In this document: piece after piece, positions 8,120-15,479 of the stretch
Layout: each line of letters opens with the position of its first letter
Numbering within the stretch: the stretch's first letter is position 1
DNA from: a virus
IMG/VR virus record: IMGVR_UViG_3300044823_000367
Location: 1-38,915 of that record
Direction: 5' to 3' (one strand)
Length of the DNA: 38,915 bases
The notes under the pieces: model-generated
What the model was told of the DNA's origin: nothing
The model's input: the letters and a program-made list of their open reading frames with translations, nothing else
The model's database searches: none
Translations under genes and position numbers: made by a program

Positions 8120-8806
8120 CTACTTGCTCGCCGCCTTGATGACCGCGATCGTGCCGCCGACAGCCGCCACGACGCCGACGCCGATGCCGACCTTCGCGAG
8201 GGTAGAGAGGGACTTGCCGCCGGCAGGCGACCCAGTCGTCACCGGACTCGCGCTCGGCGCCGTAGTCGCCACTGCGGCGTCTGCCGGCGCCGCCGGCGTC
8301 GTCGACGCACCACCACTCGACGACGGCGTCTGGTTCGGCGCCGGCGACGCACCGTCCGACGGCGCGGTCGACTGGGAGTCGTCCTCATCGTCCGGCGGCG
8401 CCGTCTGCTGCACGTCGAGACTCGCGCTCCACCACGCCGGCTGGACACCCCACCCGCTCAACCATCGGCGAGCTCCGAACCATGCAGGACGAACACCCCA
8501 CTCAGGTCGCCACCGGGTAGCGCCGAACCCTGTGGGCCGGACACCCCACTCAGGCCGCCACGCACGCGCGACAGCCGCCTCGTGGGCGATTGCGCGGGGT
8601 GTTGGAGGTAGAGGGCGCCGGACCGGAGGCGGGGGCGCTGGCCGCCTGTCAGTGGGCGGTGGGGGCGCCGGGCGCCTGACTTGGGCGGGCGGTGGTGCGG
8701 GGCGCCTGTCGGCGGGTATCGGCGGCGCCGGACGTCTGTCGGTCGGAAAGATCTCGCCCACGCCGAACGAGATGGAACGACCGTTCCTGAAGACTGCGTT
8801 GCTCAC
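8120..8806 (-). CDS. Tagged proline-rich single-pass membrane protein, 228 aa
   Basis: The N-terminus is the shared tag (VFRNGRSISFGVGE, about 5-18). A proline/arginine-rich region follows with repeats of the form DRRPAPPPP (about 22-70), then three WRPEWGVRP-like repeats (about 82-130), an acidic/Ser-Thr linker, and a C-terminal membrane segment LSTLAKVGIGVGVVAAVGGTIA (about 200-221) ending in a short lysine tail. That cassette recurs almost unchanged at the end of the gene at 11278-12150. The start is GTG at 8806, preceded by a strong GGAGGTG site that overlaps the end of the gene upstream. It would sit in a membrane by its C-terminus with the tag at the free end. Function unknown; a virion membrane role is inferred. 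Confidence 0.78.
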   Translation of the reverse strand: MSNAVFRNGRSISFGVGEIFPTDRRPAPPIPADRRPAPPPAQVRRPAPPPPTDRRPAPPPPVRRPLPPTPRAIAHEAAVARAWRPEWGVRPTGFGATRWRPEWGVRPAWFGARRWLSGWGVQPAWWSASLDVQQTAPPDDEDDSQSTAPSDGASPAPNQTPSSSGGASTTPAAPADAAVATTAPSASPVTTGSPAGGKSLSTLAKVGIGVGVVAAVGGTIAVIKAASK

Positions 8807-9111
8807 GGCGACACCTCCATCCTACCACTGGTCTTGATCTTCCACGCCCCCCACACGAGCACGAAAGCCTCGATCGCGAGCGCGCCGGCGACGGCGTTGC
8901 GGATCACGTGCGCGCGCTCACCGGCCACGAGCAGACCCGTTCCGATGAGCGCCGCGCGGGCGGCGGTGTACCCCACGACAGCGGGTAGCGCGCGGACGTC
9001 GCCGCTCAGCAGGGCTACGGCGCTCGAACCGGACGGCAGCGCCGAGCAAGCGGGCGCGTCGCCCAGGCCGAAGCCGACGACGCGCTGGCCGGCGCGAGAG
9101 ATAGATTCCAC
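8803..9111 (-). CDS. Tagged small membrane protein, 102 aa
   Basis: The shared tag is at the start (SRAGQRVVGFGLGDAP, residues 5-20). Two hydrophobic stretches follow: AVVGYTAARAALIGTGLLVAG (about 44-64) and NAVAGALAIEAFVLVWGAW (about 72-90), so the protein probably spans a membrane twice. It starts with GTG at 9111 immediately after the previous stop, with a GGGGG ribosome site, and overlaps the next gene by four bases. No enzymatic motif is present. Small double-spanning proteins in an operon with lysozyme-like and lectin proteins recall the minor membrane proteins of tailless membrane phages; that parallel is inference. Confidence 0.72.
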   Translation of the reverse strand: MESISRAGQRVVGFGLGDAPACSALPSGSSAVALLSGDVRALPAVVGYTAARAALIGTGLLVAGERAHVIRNAVAGALAIEAFVLVWGAWKIKTSGRMEVSP

Positions 9112-10299
9112 TTACACCCCCATCCGTGCTGGTTTTTTCGTAACAACCCAATAGACACCGCCACCGATCGCGACGACCCCCAGCACGGTCGCCACCAGTA
9201 CGACCGGACGGCGAAGCGCGGCGATCGGGCTGTCCGCATCCGACGACGCGAACTTGGCTAGCACCGAAGGGATCACCTTCGGTACCTGCTCAGCAGAAAC
9301 AGTATTGCTTGCGGTTAGCGGAAGTAGCACTTGCGGGGCCGACTTCGTAGCAACGGCGGAGAGAGCGGGCGTCGACTTGACGACCGTGTGAAGAAGATCC
9401 TGTCCTTGTTGGATCTGCTGGACGCTGGGTGTCGCGGCTGCGGCGATGTTGCGGACGTGAGTGACGACGTCACTGAGCTGAGGGGCGACGTCGGTGATCT
9501 GCGAGACTGTTACACCAGCCCCCCCAGGGGCCGCTGCAAGGGCGGCTTGTGCGGCACCAGCCAACGCCGCAGGACTGAGACCCTGCTCACGCAATTTTTC
9601 GAGCGCCGGACCGGCGGCTGCCAGGGCCAACGCCCCGGCCGTGAGCGCGGGACCGATTAGAGGGACGGCTGCAAGGAACGGAGCGGCCGTAGCCAGCGCG
9701 GCTGACGCCTTCGCGAGGATGGGGACGGCCGCGTTGTACACGTCTTCGAACGGCTTGGTCACTTGCCCGTACGTCGACGTGTCGAATAGATTGAACCCAC
9801 TCTTCTTAGGCGGGTGAGCTTTGGTCCATCCGTCGGTGTAGCTGGACCAGAGCGAGTCGGCTGGGTTGGTCGTCGACGCGTTCTTGTAGACGACTAGGTT
9901 GCCGTCGTTCTGAAAGCGGACCGTAGCTCCCGGGTGACCGCTCGTGCCGCTCGCCCAGAGCGATCCAGTTCCGGCCTGGTTCGGAGAGGTGCCCGCCGCG
10001 TAGACGACGAGGTTACCGTCCGCCTGCATGATCGCGGTCGCCCCGGGTTTGCCGCTCGTGCCGCTCGCCCAGAGCGCTTTTCCGGTGAGGTTGCCGCTCG
10101 CGTCCGTCTGCGGCTGCCCGTCGTAGAGAACGAGGTTGCCGTCGGGCTGCATGATCAGCGTGCCGCGACCGTTCGCCGAGTGGACGGACTGCCCTGACGT
10201 GAGTGTCTGTCCCGACTGGAGTGTGCTCGAACTGTCGGCGCCGATACCAAAGCCGGGCACCCATCGGCCGGCGATCGACACTGACTCTTCACGGATCAT
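9112..10299 (-). CDS. Tagged B-lectin protein with C-terminal membrane anchor, 395 aa
   Basis: The order is: shared tag (SIAGRWVPGFGIGAD, about 8-22); B-lectin domain with QxDxNxVxY motifs at 51-59 and about 92-100 and 130-138; an Ala-rich helical stalk (about 175-330); and a membrane segment RRPVVLVATVLGVVAIGGGV (about 364-383) with a basic tail. The lectin part is almost identical to that of the 700-residue neighbour, yet this copy is membrane-anchored. The ATG at 10299 overlaps the stop of the upstream gene (ATGA), so translation is probably coupled. A sugar-binding spike anchored in a virion or cell membrane is the best reading. Confidence 0.8.
   Translation of the reverse strand: MIREESVSIAGRWVPGFGIGADSSSTLQSGQTLTSGQSVHSANGRGTLIMQPDGNLVLYDGQPQTDASGNLTGKALWASGTSGKPGATAIMQADGNLVVYAAGTSPNQAGTGSLWASGTSGHPGATVRFQNDGNLVVYKNASTTNPADSLWSSYTDGWTKAHPPKKSGFNLFDTSTYGQVTKPFEDVYNAAVPILAKASAALATAAPFLAAVPLIGPALTAGALALAAAGPALEKLREQGLSPAALAGAAQAALAAAPGGAGVTVSQITDVAPQLSDVVTHVRNIAAAATPSVQQIQQGQDLLHTVVKSTPALSAVATKSAPQVLLPLTASNTVSAEQVPKVIPSVLAKFASSDADSPIAALRRPVVLVATVLGVVAIGGGVYWVVTKKPARMGV
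9945..10225 (-). repeat. Direct repeat copy 2 (B-lectin coding segment)
   Basis: This is the second copy of the near-identical lectin-coding DNA described at 7561-7845. It contains the same silent-site sequence across about 250 bases; differences cluster at the end nearest the gene start, as expected at the edge of a conversion tract. Confidence 0.85.
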
Positions 10300-11261
10300 G
10301 ACCGGATTCGCTCGGGCAGTCGCCGGATGGGCCGCGTGGCCATGTAGATCCCCCCGCCGACCGCGACGATCCCCGTCGCGATTGCTACCAGGACGATCGG
10401 TCTCCTGACCAGTGTCGCGACGCTCGATCCTGGTGAGGACCCGTCAAACCATACGACACCGTTCGAGGCGATCAGGTCGCTCCACGAGCTCGGAAGGATG
10501 TAGGACCACGCGGACCCAGCGCCCCCGCCTTTGGCCTTGGTGAACAGATCCTCGGTGATCTGCCTGGCAGCCGGTGGCTTGAACTTGGCTGGGTCGACGG
10601 TCACCTTCGCGGGGTCATCGGCGGGCGCGGCCAACTCCGCGGCCGACGCCACACCGCGCTGAATCCCGGCCGCGTACTCGGCGACGTTTAGCTTCCCGTT
10701 GTCGCTCGTGGGATCGTGATCCGGGTCCGGGTGGTTGCCGTCGAAGTAGTGACCCTTGTAGACGACGCCCGCGTAGTCCGTCGCGGTTTGCGGGTTGGCT
10801 TTCGCGAGCGCCGGCCCCCACCAGTTGTCCTGAAACCAGTGCCTCGCAGCCTCGAGAGGGCTAGGCGCGATCCAGTACCAACCGATGTACGGGTTCGGGC
10901 CGCTGGCGGTCGGCGTCGTGTCCTTGTGCGCGAAGGCGCCCCAACCGGGGCGACCCTTCTTCGCGCTCACGAGCCCCTTGGTGACCTGGGCAGCACCGAT
11001 GTTGTTGGTGCCAGCGAACGTGCTCCCGGAGCCCGGGTAGGCCCCCTCCGCGCCGCGGATCTGCCCGATCATCAGCGAGAGCAGTTGGTCAGAGAGGTCG
11101 TACCCTTTCTCCTTGGCCGCCTGGCGGATGGCCGCGATGACCGTCGAGATCTTGACGGGCGCTGGCGCGGCGTCGGGAGCACCGACGCCCGGCGGGACGA
11201 CGCAGTCGATCCGCGCCCCGAGGCGGGGCGGCGTCACATCCTCCCACGATCTGACTTGCAT
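10296..11261 (-). CDS. Lysozyme-like protein with C-terminal membrane anchor, 321 aa
   Basis: Residues about 45-205 resemble a lysozyme-superfamily murein hydrolase: a helical stretch with a likely catalytic Glu (LMIGQIRGAEGAYPGSG) followed by NNIGAAQVT and later WYWIAPSPLEAARHWFQDNW. The C-terminus is a membrane segment RRPIVLVAIATGIVAVGGGI, matching the anchor of the lectin gene downstream. Membrane-anchored muralytic enzymes in virions (for example P7 of PRD1) help DNA entry; that role is inferred. The start is the ATG at 11261 with a GGGGGAG ribosome site; a longer upstream reading exists but overlaps the previous gene. The GFGLG tag is absent; the N-terminus has only a loose PPRLGARIDCVVPPG. 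Confidence 0.72.
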   Translation of the reverse strand: MQVRSWEDVTPPRLGARIDCVVPPGVGAPDAAPAPVKISTVIAAIRQAAKEKGYDLSDQLLSLMIGQIRGAEGAYPGSGSTFAGTNNIGAAQVTKGLVSAKKGRPGWGAFAHKDTTPTASGPNPYIGWYWIAPSPLEAARHWFQDNWWGPALAKANPQTATDYAGVVYKGHYFDGNHPDPDHDPTSDNGKLNVAEYAAGIQRGVASAAELAAPADDPAKVTVDPAKFKPPAARQITEDLFTKAKGGGAGSAWSYILPSSWSDLIASNGVVWFDGSSPGSSVATLVRRPIVLVAIATGIVAVGGGIYMATRPIRRLPERIRS

Positions 11262-11277
11262 CGCAGCTCCCCCTCTC

Positions 11278-12150
11278 TCAGCCCGGGGGGTTCTCGGGCG
11301 GCGGCGGGGTGCGCGTCTTCTTCTTGCCGTGCGCCGCGACGGCCGCGATCGTCCCGCCGACGATCGCCACGACGCCAGCACCGATGCCGACCTTCGCGAG
11401 GGTGGACAGCCCGCACGGAGACGCGCCGGGGTACGGGGTCGTGAAATCGGCCGCGTGCTGCTTGGTGACCGTCACGAGCGCGCAGAGACTCGCCTCGTCG
11501 AGCGTACCGTCGGTGCGCAGGACCGTCGACGGCTTGGCGTTCGCGTTGAACCAGCCCTGAAAGCACGAGACCGCTGCGGACGGGACCTTGGTCGGATCTG
11601 CGGGCCAGGTCGCGCATGGCTTGTTGCCGGCCTTGAGGATGAGCGCGTTGAGCTGCGTGAGGGTGGTAAACACCCACTGCGACTCGGCGGCGGCGAGCTT
11701 GGACCAGATGCCCGGCGGCGTTCCCGCTGCCGTTCCGGCGCTGGCCTGCGCGTCCGCGGTCGCGCGCGGCGTCACCGTCGGGTTCGGGCCGAGGTGCATC
11801 GTGACCGGCTCACCGAGGCCACCGATGCCGGACTCGATGAGCCGGTTGCCGATGCAGAGCGAATGCTGGGTCCACCTGGGCACGACGGCCCCTTGGTTGT
11901 CGGTGACCTTGTCGAGCACGTTGTTCTTCCACCAGCAGTCGGCCTTACGGATCCCCTCGTCCGTCGGACCCTGGACCGGGACGTCGGTGACCCAGTCTTG
12001 GTACGTGCCGTTGCGGTGCGCGATGTTGGCGGCCTGCGCCGGGGTCGGCGATAGACGCTCGAGGACGTAGCGCCTCTGGACCAGGATCTGCGTCTTGCCA
12101 TCGCAGCCGCCAGCGCAACCACCAACTCCAGTCGTGTCTCGGCTCGTCAT
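11278..12150 (-). CDS. Cys-rich membrane-anchored structural protein, 290 aa
   Basis: The N-terminus is short and Cys/Gly-rich (GVGGCAGGCDGKTQ). The middle is of unknown fold, and around residues 180-230 a motif FQGWFNAN...RTDGTLDEASLCAL resembles a peptidoglycan-binding repeat also seen in the genes at 6010-8112 and 20185-21297. The C-terminus carries the membrane cassette LSTLAKVGIGAGVVAIVGGTIA, nearly identical to that of the 228-residue protein, then a Lys/Pro-rich tail. The ATG at 12150 has a strong GGGAGGA site; longer starts were rejected because they overlap the upstream gene. It overlaps that gene by four bases. Probably a membrane-linked virion protein. Confidence 0.7.
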   Translation of the reverse strand: MTSRDTTGVGGCAGGCDGKTQILVQRRYVLERLSPTPAQAANIAHRNGTYQDWVTDVPVQGPTDEGIRKADCWWKNNVLDKVTDNQGAVVPRWTQHSLCIGNRLIESGIGGLGEPVTMHLGPNPTVTPRATADAQASAGTAAGTPPGIWSKLAAAESQWVFTTLTQLNALILKAGNKPCATWPADPTKVPSAAVSCFQGWFNANAKPSTVLRTDGTLDEASLCALVTVTKQHAADFTTPYPGASPCGLSTLAKVGIGAGVVAIVGGTIAAVAAHGKKKTRTPPPPENPPG

Positions 12151-13109
12151 GGCACATCCTCCCCGAGGTTCTCGTCGAAGACGAGCGACCCCGCGATCCG
12201 GCCGTACTGAGCGTACGCGCCATAGGCGAACAGGAACTGGTCCTCTGGACCGAGGGCCGCGAACTGGTTGCTCGACAGGTCCCCGGTCGGGTTGGTCGAC
12301 GGGTCGTTCTGCCGGACGCTCGCGAAGAGCGCAATGTCGCACGGCAGCGGCACCGGGATGTCGAGCGTCTGCTCGAGTTGGGACTGCCGCCAGCGGTACC
12401 GCAGGTCGTGCATGTTCCCGAGGCTGCTACCGACAGGCTTGCCCCATGGGCGACCGCCATTCGGCGGCGTGTACGCGGTCGGCGCGAACTGCGGGCCGAC
12501 GATGGTCTCGTAGAGCATGCACGGCCCGTAGGCGTCGCGGAACATGAGACTGTCTGCGTTCTGGACGTTGCGCGTCACCATCCCGGTCTTCGGGATGTAC
12601 ATTATGTGCCAGGAAACGTTTCCGTCGGGCGGGTGCCAGAGCGGGCTCGTGATCTCCTTCTTGAAAGTCCCGACGTCCGGAACGGTCGCGGTGAGCTCCG
12701 CGTACTGCCGGATGCCGGTGAGTCGCACACCCTGCTCGCCGGAGTTGAACTGCTCGCGAGCGAGAAGAAGCAGGTACCGGAACTGCGACGGGGGCTTGCC
12801 GGCGGTGACGAGCGACCCGGTCGGGGTCGCGGGAACCAGGACACCGGTACCGACCGGCGCGCCGAACGGGTCGCTACCGAGCAGCGCGACGAACGGGTCG
12901 AGCGTGGTAGGGACGATCTCGTGGCGACCCGACAGGAGGCGCGTGCGGATGCCGTAGCCGACACCGTTTGGGTCTTGCTGGAGATCGAGCAGGCGCCTCT
13001 CGAGATCGCCGCGCCGGCCGCGCGTCGGGGGCGTGGCGGCGAAGGAGTCCGATCCTCCAGATCGCCCCACGCCGCTCTCGACCTTCTCCGCCGCCTGGTC
13101 GTCACGCAT
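12147..13109 (-). CDS. Capsid-like structural protein candidate, 320 aa
   Basis: This soluble-looking protein lacks membrane segments and enzyme motifs. After a polar N-terminus (about 1-35) it has a mixed sequence with many beta-like strands (RTRLLSGRHEIVPTTL, QFRYLLLLAREQF, NVSWHIMYIPKTGMV, DQFLFAYGAYAQYG). The setting, between capsid-like genes and membrane-anchored proteins, suggests a minor capsid, penton or vertex protein. I prefer the ATG at 13109, which overlaps the upstream stop (TGATG); a GTG three bases earlier is possible. I do not recognise a family. Structure prediction for a jelly-roll fold would be informative. Confidence 0.62.
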   Translation of the reverse strand: MRDDQAAEKVESGVGRSGGSDSFAATPPTRGRRGDLERRLLDLQQDPNGVGYGIRTRLLSGRHEIVPTTLDPFVALLGSDPFGAPVGTGVLVPATPTGSLVTAGKPPSQFRYLLLLAREQFNSGEQGVRLTGIRQYAELTATVPDVGTFKKEITSPLWHPPDGNVSWHIMYIPKTGMVTRNVQNADSLMFRDAYGPCMLYETIVGPQFAPTAYTPPNGGRPWGKPVGSSLGNMHDLRYRWRQSQLEQTLDIPVPLPCDIALFASVRQNDPSTNPTGDLSSNQFAALGPEDQFLFAYGAYAQYGRIAGSLVFDENLGEDVP

Positions 13110-13372
13110 CACGCCACCGCTCTCTCGATCTCGACGCTCGGCACGTTGAAAGCGCTGGCGATCGACTCGACGGAGTGGCCGCGGAGGTGCCAGTGGCGGA
13201 CGAATGGTAGAAGTTCCGCGTCGAGGAGCTGACTGCCGGCGACCTTCTTCAAACGCGCCAGGCGTCGCCCTTCATTGATTTTGCGAACACGCTCTGCGCG
13301 AGCCTCCGGCGTCATATATTGTTTGCCGTTCACCTTGTTGGTGTGGCAGTAGATGGTGAACCGAGCGTTCAC
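13109..13372 (-). CDS. Truncated GIY-YIG endonuclease fused to HTH, 87 aa
   Basis: The N-terminus FTIYCHTNKVNGKQYM matches the first strand of GIY-YIG homing endonucleases (typically IYxITNxxNGKxYxG), but the rest of the catalytic domain is missing. It runs straight into a basic NUMOD-like helix (TPEARAERVRKINEGRRLARLKK) and a C-terminal helix-turn-helix (RGHSVESIASAFNVPSVEIERA). It therefore looks like an internally deleted homing endonuclease that keeps its DNA-binding part. I place the start at the GTG at 13372, which overlaps the previous stop (GTGA); this discards 19 residues that lie over that gene. It may be catalytically dead, or reused as a DNA-binding protein. Confidence 0.6.
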   Translation of the reverse strand: MNARFTIYCHTNKVNGKQYMTPEARAERVRKINEGRRLARLKKVAGSQLLDAELLPFVRHWHLRGHSVESIASAFNVPSVEIERAVA

Positions 13373-13965
13373 GACTTGAGCAGCTCTGCCAGATCCGGCG
13401 ACTCGATTCCTAGCTTGCGGAGTCGGCATCGTGCATCGCTATCGGCGAGATCCTCAAGCGATTTGTCCAAAAATTGCCACCCCTGGAAAAGGATGTGTAC
13501 GTCAAACGGGACGCTCACCGGCGTCTGGAAGAGAACCGCGGCGATCTTGACGTTGCTCTGCTTGTAGAGCGGCCAGCCGCTCGGCCACATCATCGACATC
13601 ACGTCGAACAAGTTCGCGAGGTCGACCGGCCCATCACTGATGGCGTACTTCGGTCCTCCGTAGACGTCGAGCTTGACGCCGACGCCGGTCTGTCCCTTCA
13701 GTTGATTGAAGTACAGGCTCTGGAAAGGGCTACCTGGAAATGAGTTCTGCTGGAACAGCGTGAACGCCACTTTCTCGATGATGGTGTCCGACACGAGGTT
13801 GTTGTCGAAGCTGGCGATGATCGCCGGAGCGTCGACCGCGCTCGATGTGAACTGGATCGGGATGTCCGCGAGGAACGGCACCCGAGGGACGCCCGCGATC
13901 ATCCCATAGGCGATCCGGGGCGCATAGAGCGCAAGGTTACGGATGTCGGTGTCTTTGGGCTGCAT
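13369..13965 (-). CDS. Structural protein candidate, 198 aa
   Basis: The sequence is soluble and beta-rich (GMIAGVPRVPFLADIPIQF, FTLFQQNSFPGSPFQSLYFNQL, VGVKLDVYGG, VKIAAVLFQTPVSVPFDVHILFQGWQF). It has no signal peptide, membrane segment or catalytic motif. It is the first gene of the leftward operon that follows the capsid candidate terminator and has a good GGAGACACCC ribosome site. The strand pattern and size would suit a single jelly-roll or cement-type capsid protein, but this is a guess from context. The C-terminal 25 residues are charged (LEDLADSDARCRLRKLG). Confidence 0.62.
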   Translation of the reverse strand: MQPKDTDIRNLALYAPRIAYGMIAGVPRVPFLADIPIQFTSSAVDAPAIIASFDNNLVSDTIIEKVAFTLFQQNSFPGSPFQSLYFNQLKGQTGVGVKLDVYGGPKYAISDGPVDLANLFDVMSMMWPSGWPLYKQSNVKIAAVLFQTPVSVPFDVHILFQGWQFLDKSLEDLADSDARCRLRKLGIESPDLAELLKS

Positions 13966-13984
13966 GGGTGTCTCCAGAGTACCT

Positions 13985-14026
13985 CAAAAAGAAACGGGCG
14001 GCGCGGCATCTGCCACGCCGCCCGGT
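13985..14026 (-). terminator. Strong Rho-independent terminator after capsid candidate
   Basis: On the minus strand GGGCGGCG and CGCCGCCC (13996-14003 and 14016-14023) form an 8-bp GC stem, followed by GTTTCTTTTTG. It lies about 25 bases beyond the end of the 438-residue gene. A terminator that isolates one highly expressed gene is common behind major capsid genes. Confidence 0.8.
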
Positions 14027-14051
14027 TTCAACGCTCACGCGCTGATCGCGA

Positions 14052-15368
14052 TCAGCCAGCCGCGTTGTGCTTCATGATCTGCGGCAGGTTCTCCTGGCAG
14101 TAGGACTTCCAGCCGCCAGGCATCTCCCAGCCCTTGATCTTGATGCCGAGCTTGAAGATGCCGCCCTTGAAGATCTGGCGGTTGTTGTTGACGACCGTCG
14201 TGGCGTACGCCGGCGTCGCGTCGAGCGTCTGCTCCAGCATGACCAGGTTGGGGAAGCTGGCGCCTACGGCACCCGCTGCGATGACGCCGGGCGTACCGGC
14301 GGTGGTGAGATCGCCCACGTTGACGTCCGGCAGCACGTTGAAGCCGAATGGCTCGTTGTCGATCGTGAGCGCCTCGATCATCTGCGCCTGGTGCACGGCG
14401 TCCTGCGCGATGAAGATCATCCCGATCGGGATGCCGCGCTCGAGGAAGCAAGGGCTCTCGACGGGTCGGTACATCTGCCCGCGGCAGCCGTACCCCTGCC
14501 ACCGGAGACCACCCCAGGTGACGGGCGCAAGGTCGAAGTCGCGCGTCGGGTGGAAGATGCCGATGTTGCCCGTTGCGGGCGGCAGACCACCACCACCACC
14601 ACCGCCGGCGGTGGTGACGCTGCCCACCCTGCGGTGGGTGACAGGGATGAAGATCGTCGCGGAGTCCTTCGCTCGGTACTGCGCGTTGATCAGCGCGACG
14701 AACTCGATGATCGGCAGCTCGCTCGTGCCGCTCGCCTCCGCGTCCGCGAAGGACCCGAAGTACGAGATGTCGGCCGCCAGCTCGTTGAGCACGAGCTCGC
14801 GCTGCGAAGTTTTCCACTGAAACTGGTACGCGTTGATGAAGTTCCAGCCCGCGCGCCAGGTCGAAGCACCCCACTCGAAGACGGCCGGTGCCACGAAGCC
14901 CGAGTCGACCCCCAGTGCCGCGACGTCGTTGAACGTGACCACGTCCGGGCTCGCGAACGTCTCGCCCTGCACGGTCGGCGCGGTGAACGCGTTGCCGATC
15001 GTGGTGAACGACATCGGCTCGCAGAAGACGTGAACGCCGATGCCCTGCGCCAGGATGTCCGTCTGGAGGATGCCGTTGATGAGGAACGTCGAGTCGATCG
15101 ACGCGACGCCGGGGACAGCCGAGGACCCGGAGAGCGGGTTGACCGTGTCTCCGAACGTCGTCTGCGCCTCTTCCGCGGAGAGCGGAAGAGGGACGGTCCA
15201 GACCACCTCCTCGACGACCGGGACGTTGCCGAACCCGCAGCGCAGGCACTTCTCGGCAGCCTTCGCGTCACCGGGGGGTGCGCCGAGCCCGAACGGCACG
15301 CGCATCACCTTCTCGCGGCTCTCGCCGCCGAACTTGATCGACTTCTTGGAAAGCAGGTTCCTGGCCAT
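14052..15368 (-). CDS. Major capsid protein candidate, 438 aa
   Basis: This gene stands alone between a 111-base leader with an AGAGAGA ribosome site and a strong terminator, as a highly expressed virion gene would. The N-terminus (about 1-35) is basic and includes SIKFGG and VPFGLGAPPG, echoing the shared tag. The body has no enzyme motif and many beta-like strands (VVWTVPLPL, DSTFLINGILQTDILAQGIGVHVFCEP, ATIFIPVTHRRVGSVTTAGG, GIFKLGIKIKGWEMPGG), with a Gly8-type flexible loop. Length suits a double jelly-roll capsid protein, but I cannot see homology to a known family. Alternatives are a minor capsid or spike protein. Confidence 0.62.
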   Translation of the reverse strand: MARNLLSKKSIKFGGESREKVMRVPFGLGAPPGDAKAAEKCLRCGFGNVPVVEEVVWTVPLPLSAEEAQTTFGDTVNPLSGSSAVPGVASIDSTFLINGILQTDILAQGIGVHVFCEPMSFTTIGNAFTAPTVQGETFASPDVVTFNDVAALGVDSGFVAPAVFEWGASTWRAGWNFINAYQFQWKTSQRELVLNELAADISYFGSFADAEASGTSELPIIEFVALINAQYRAKDSATIFIPVTHRRVGSVTTAGGGGGGGLPPATGNIGIFHPTRDFDLAPVTWGGLRWQGYGCRGQMYRPVESPCFLERGIPIGMIFIAQDAVHQAQMIEALTIDNEPFGFNVLPDVNVGDLTTAGTPGVIAAGAVGASFPNLVMLEQTLDATPAYATTVVNNNRQIFKGGIFKLGIKIKGWEMPGGWKSYCQENLPQIMKHNAAG

Positions 15369-15479
15369 GGTCGTCTCTCTCTTTCGGTTCCCCGCCGGTT
15401 CTTGGTCCGCTACGGGGAGTTGCGTTGCTTTTTGGAACTAGGGTTTCGTTGGTCGTTCTCGCGGGGTCCGCCGCGCCGG

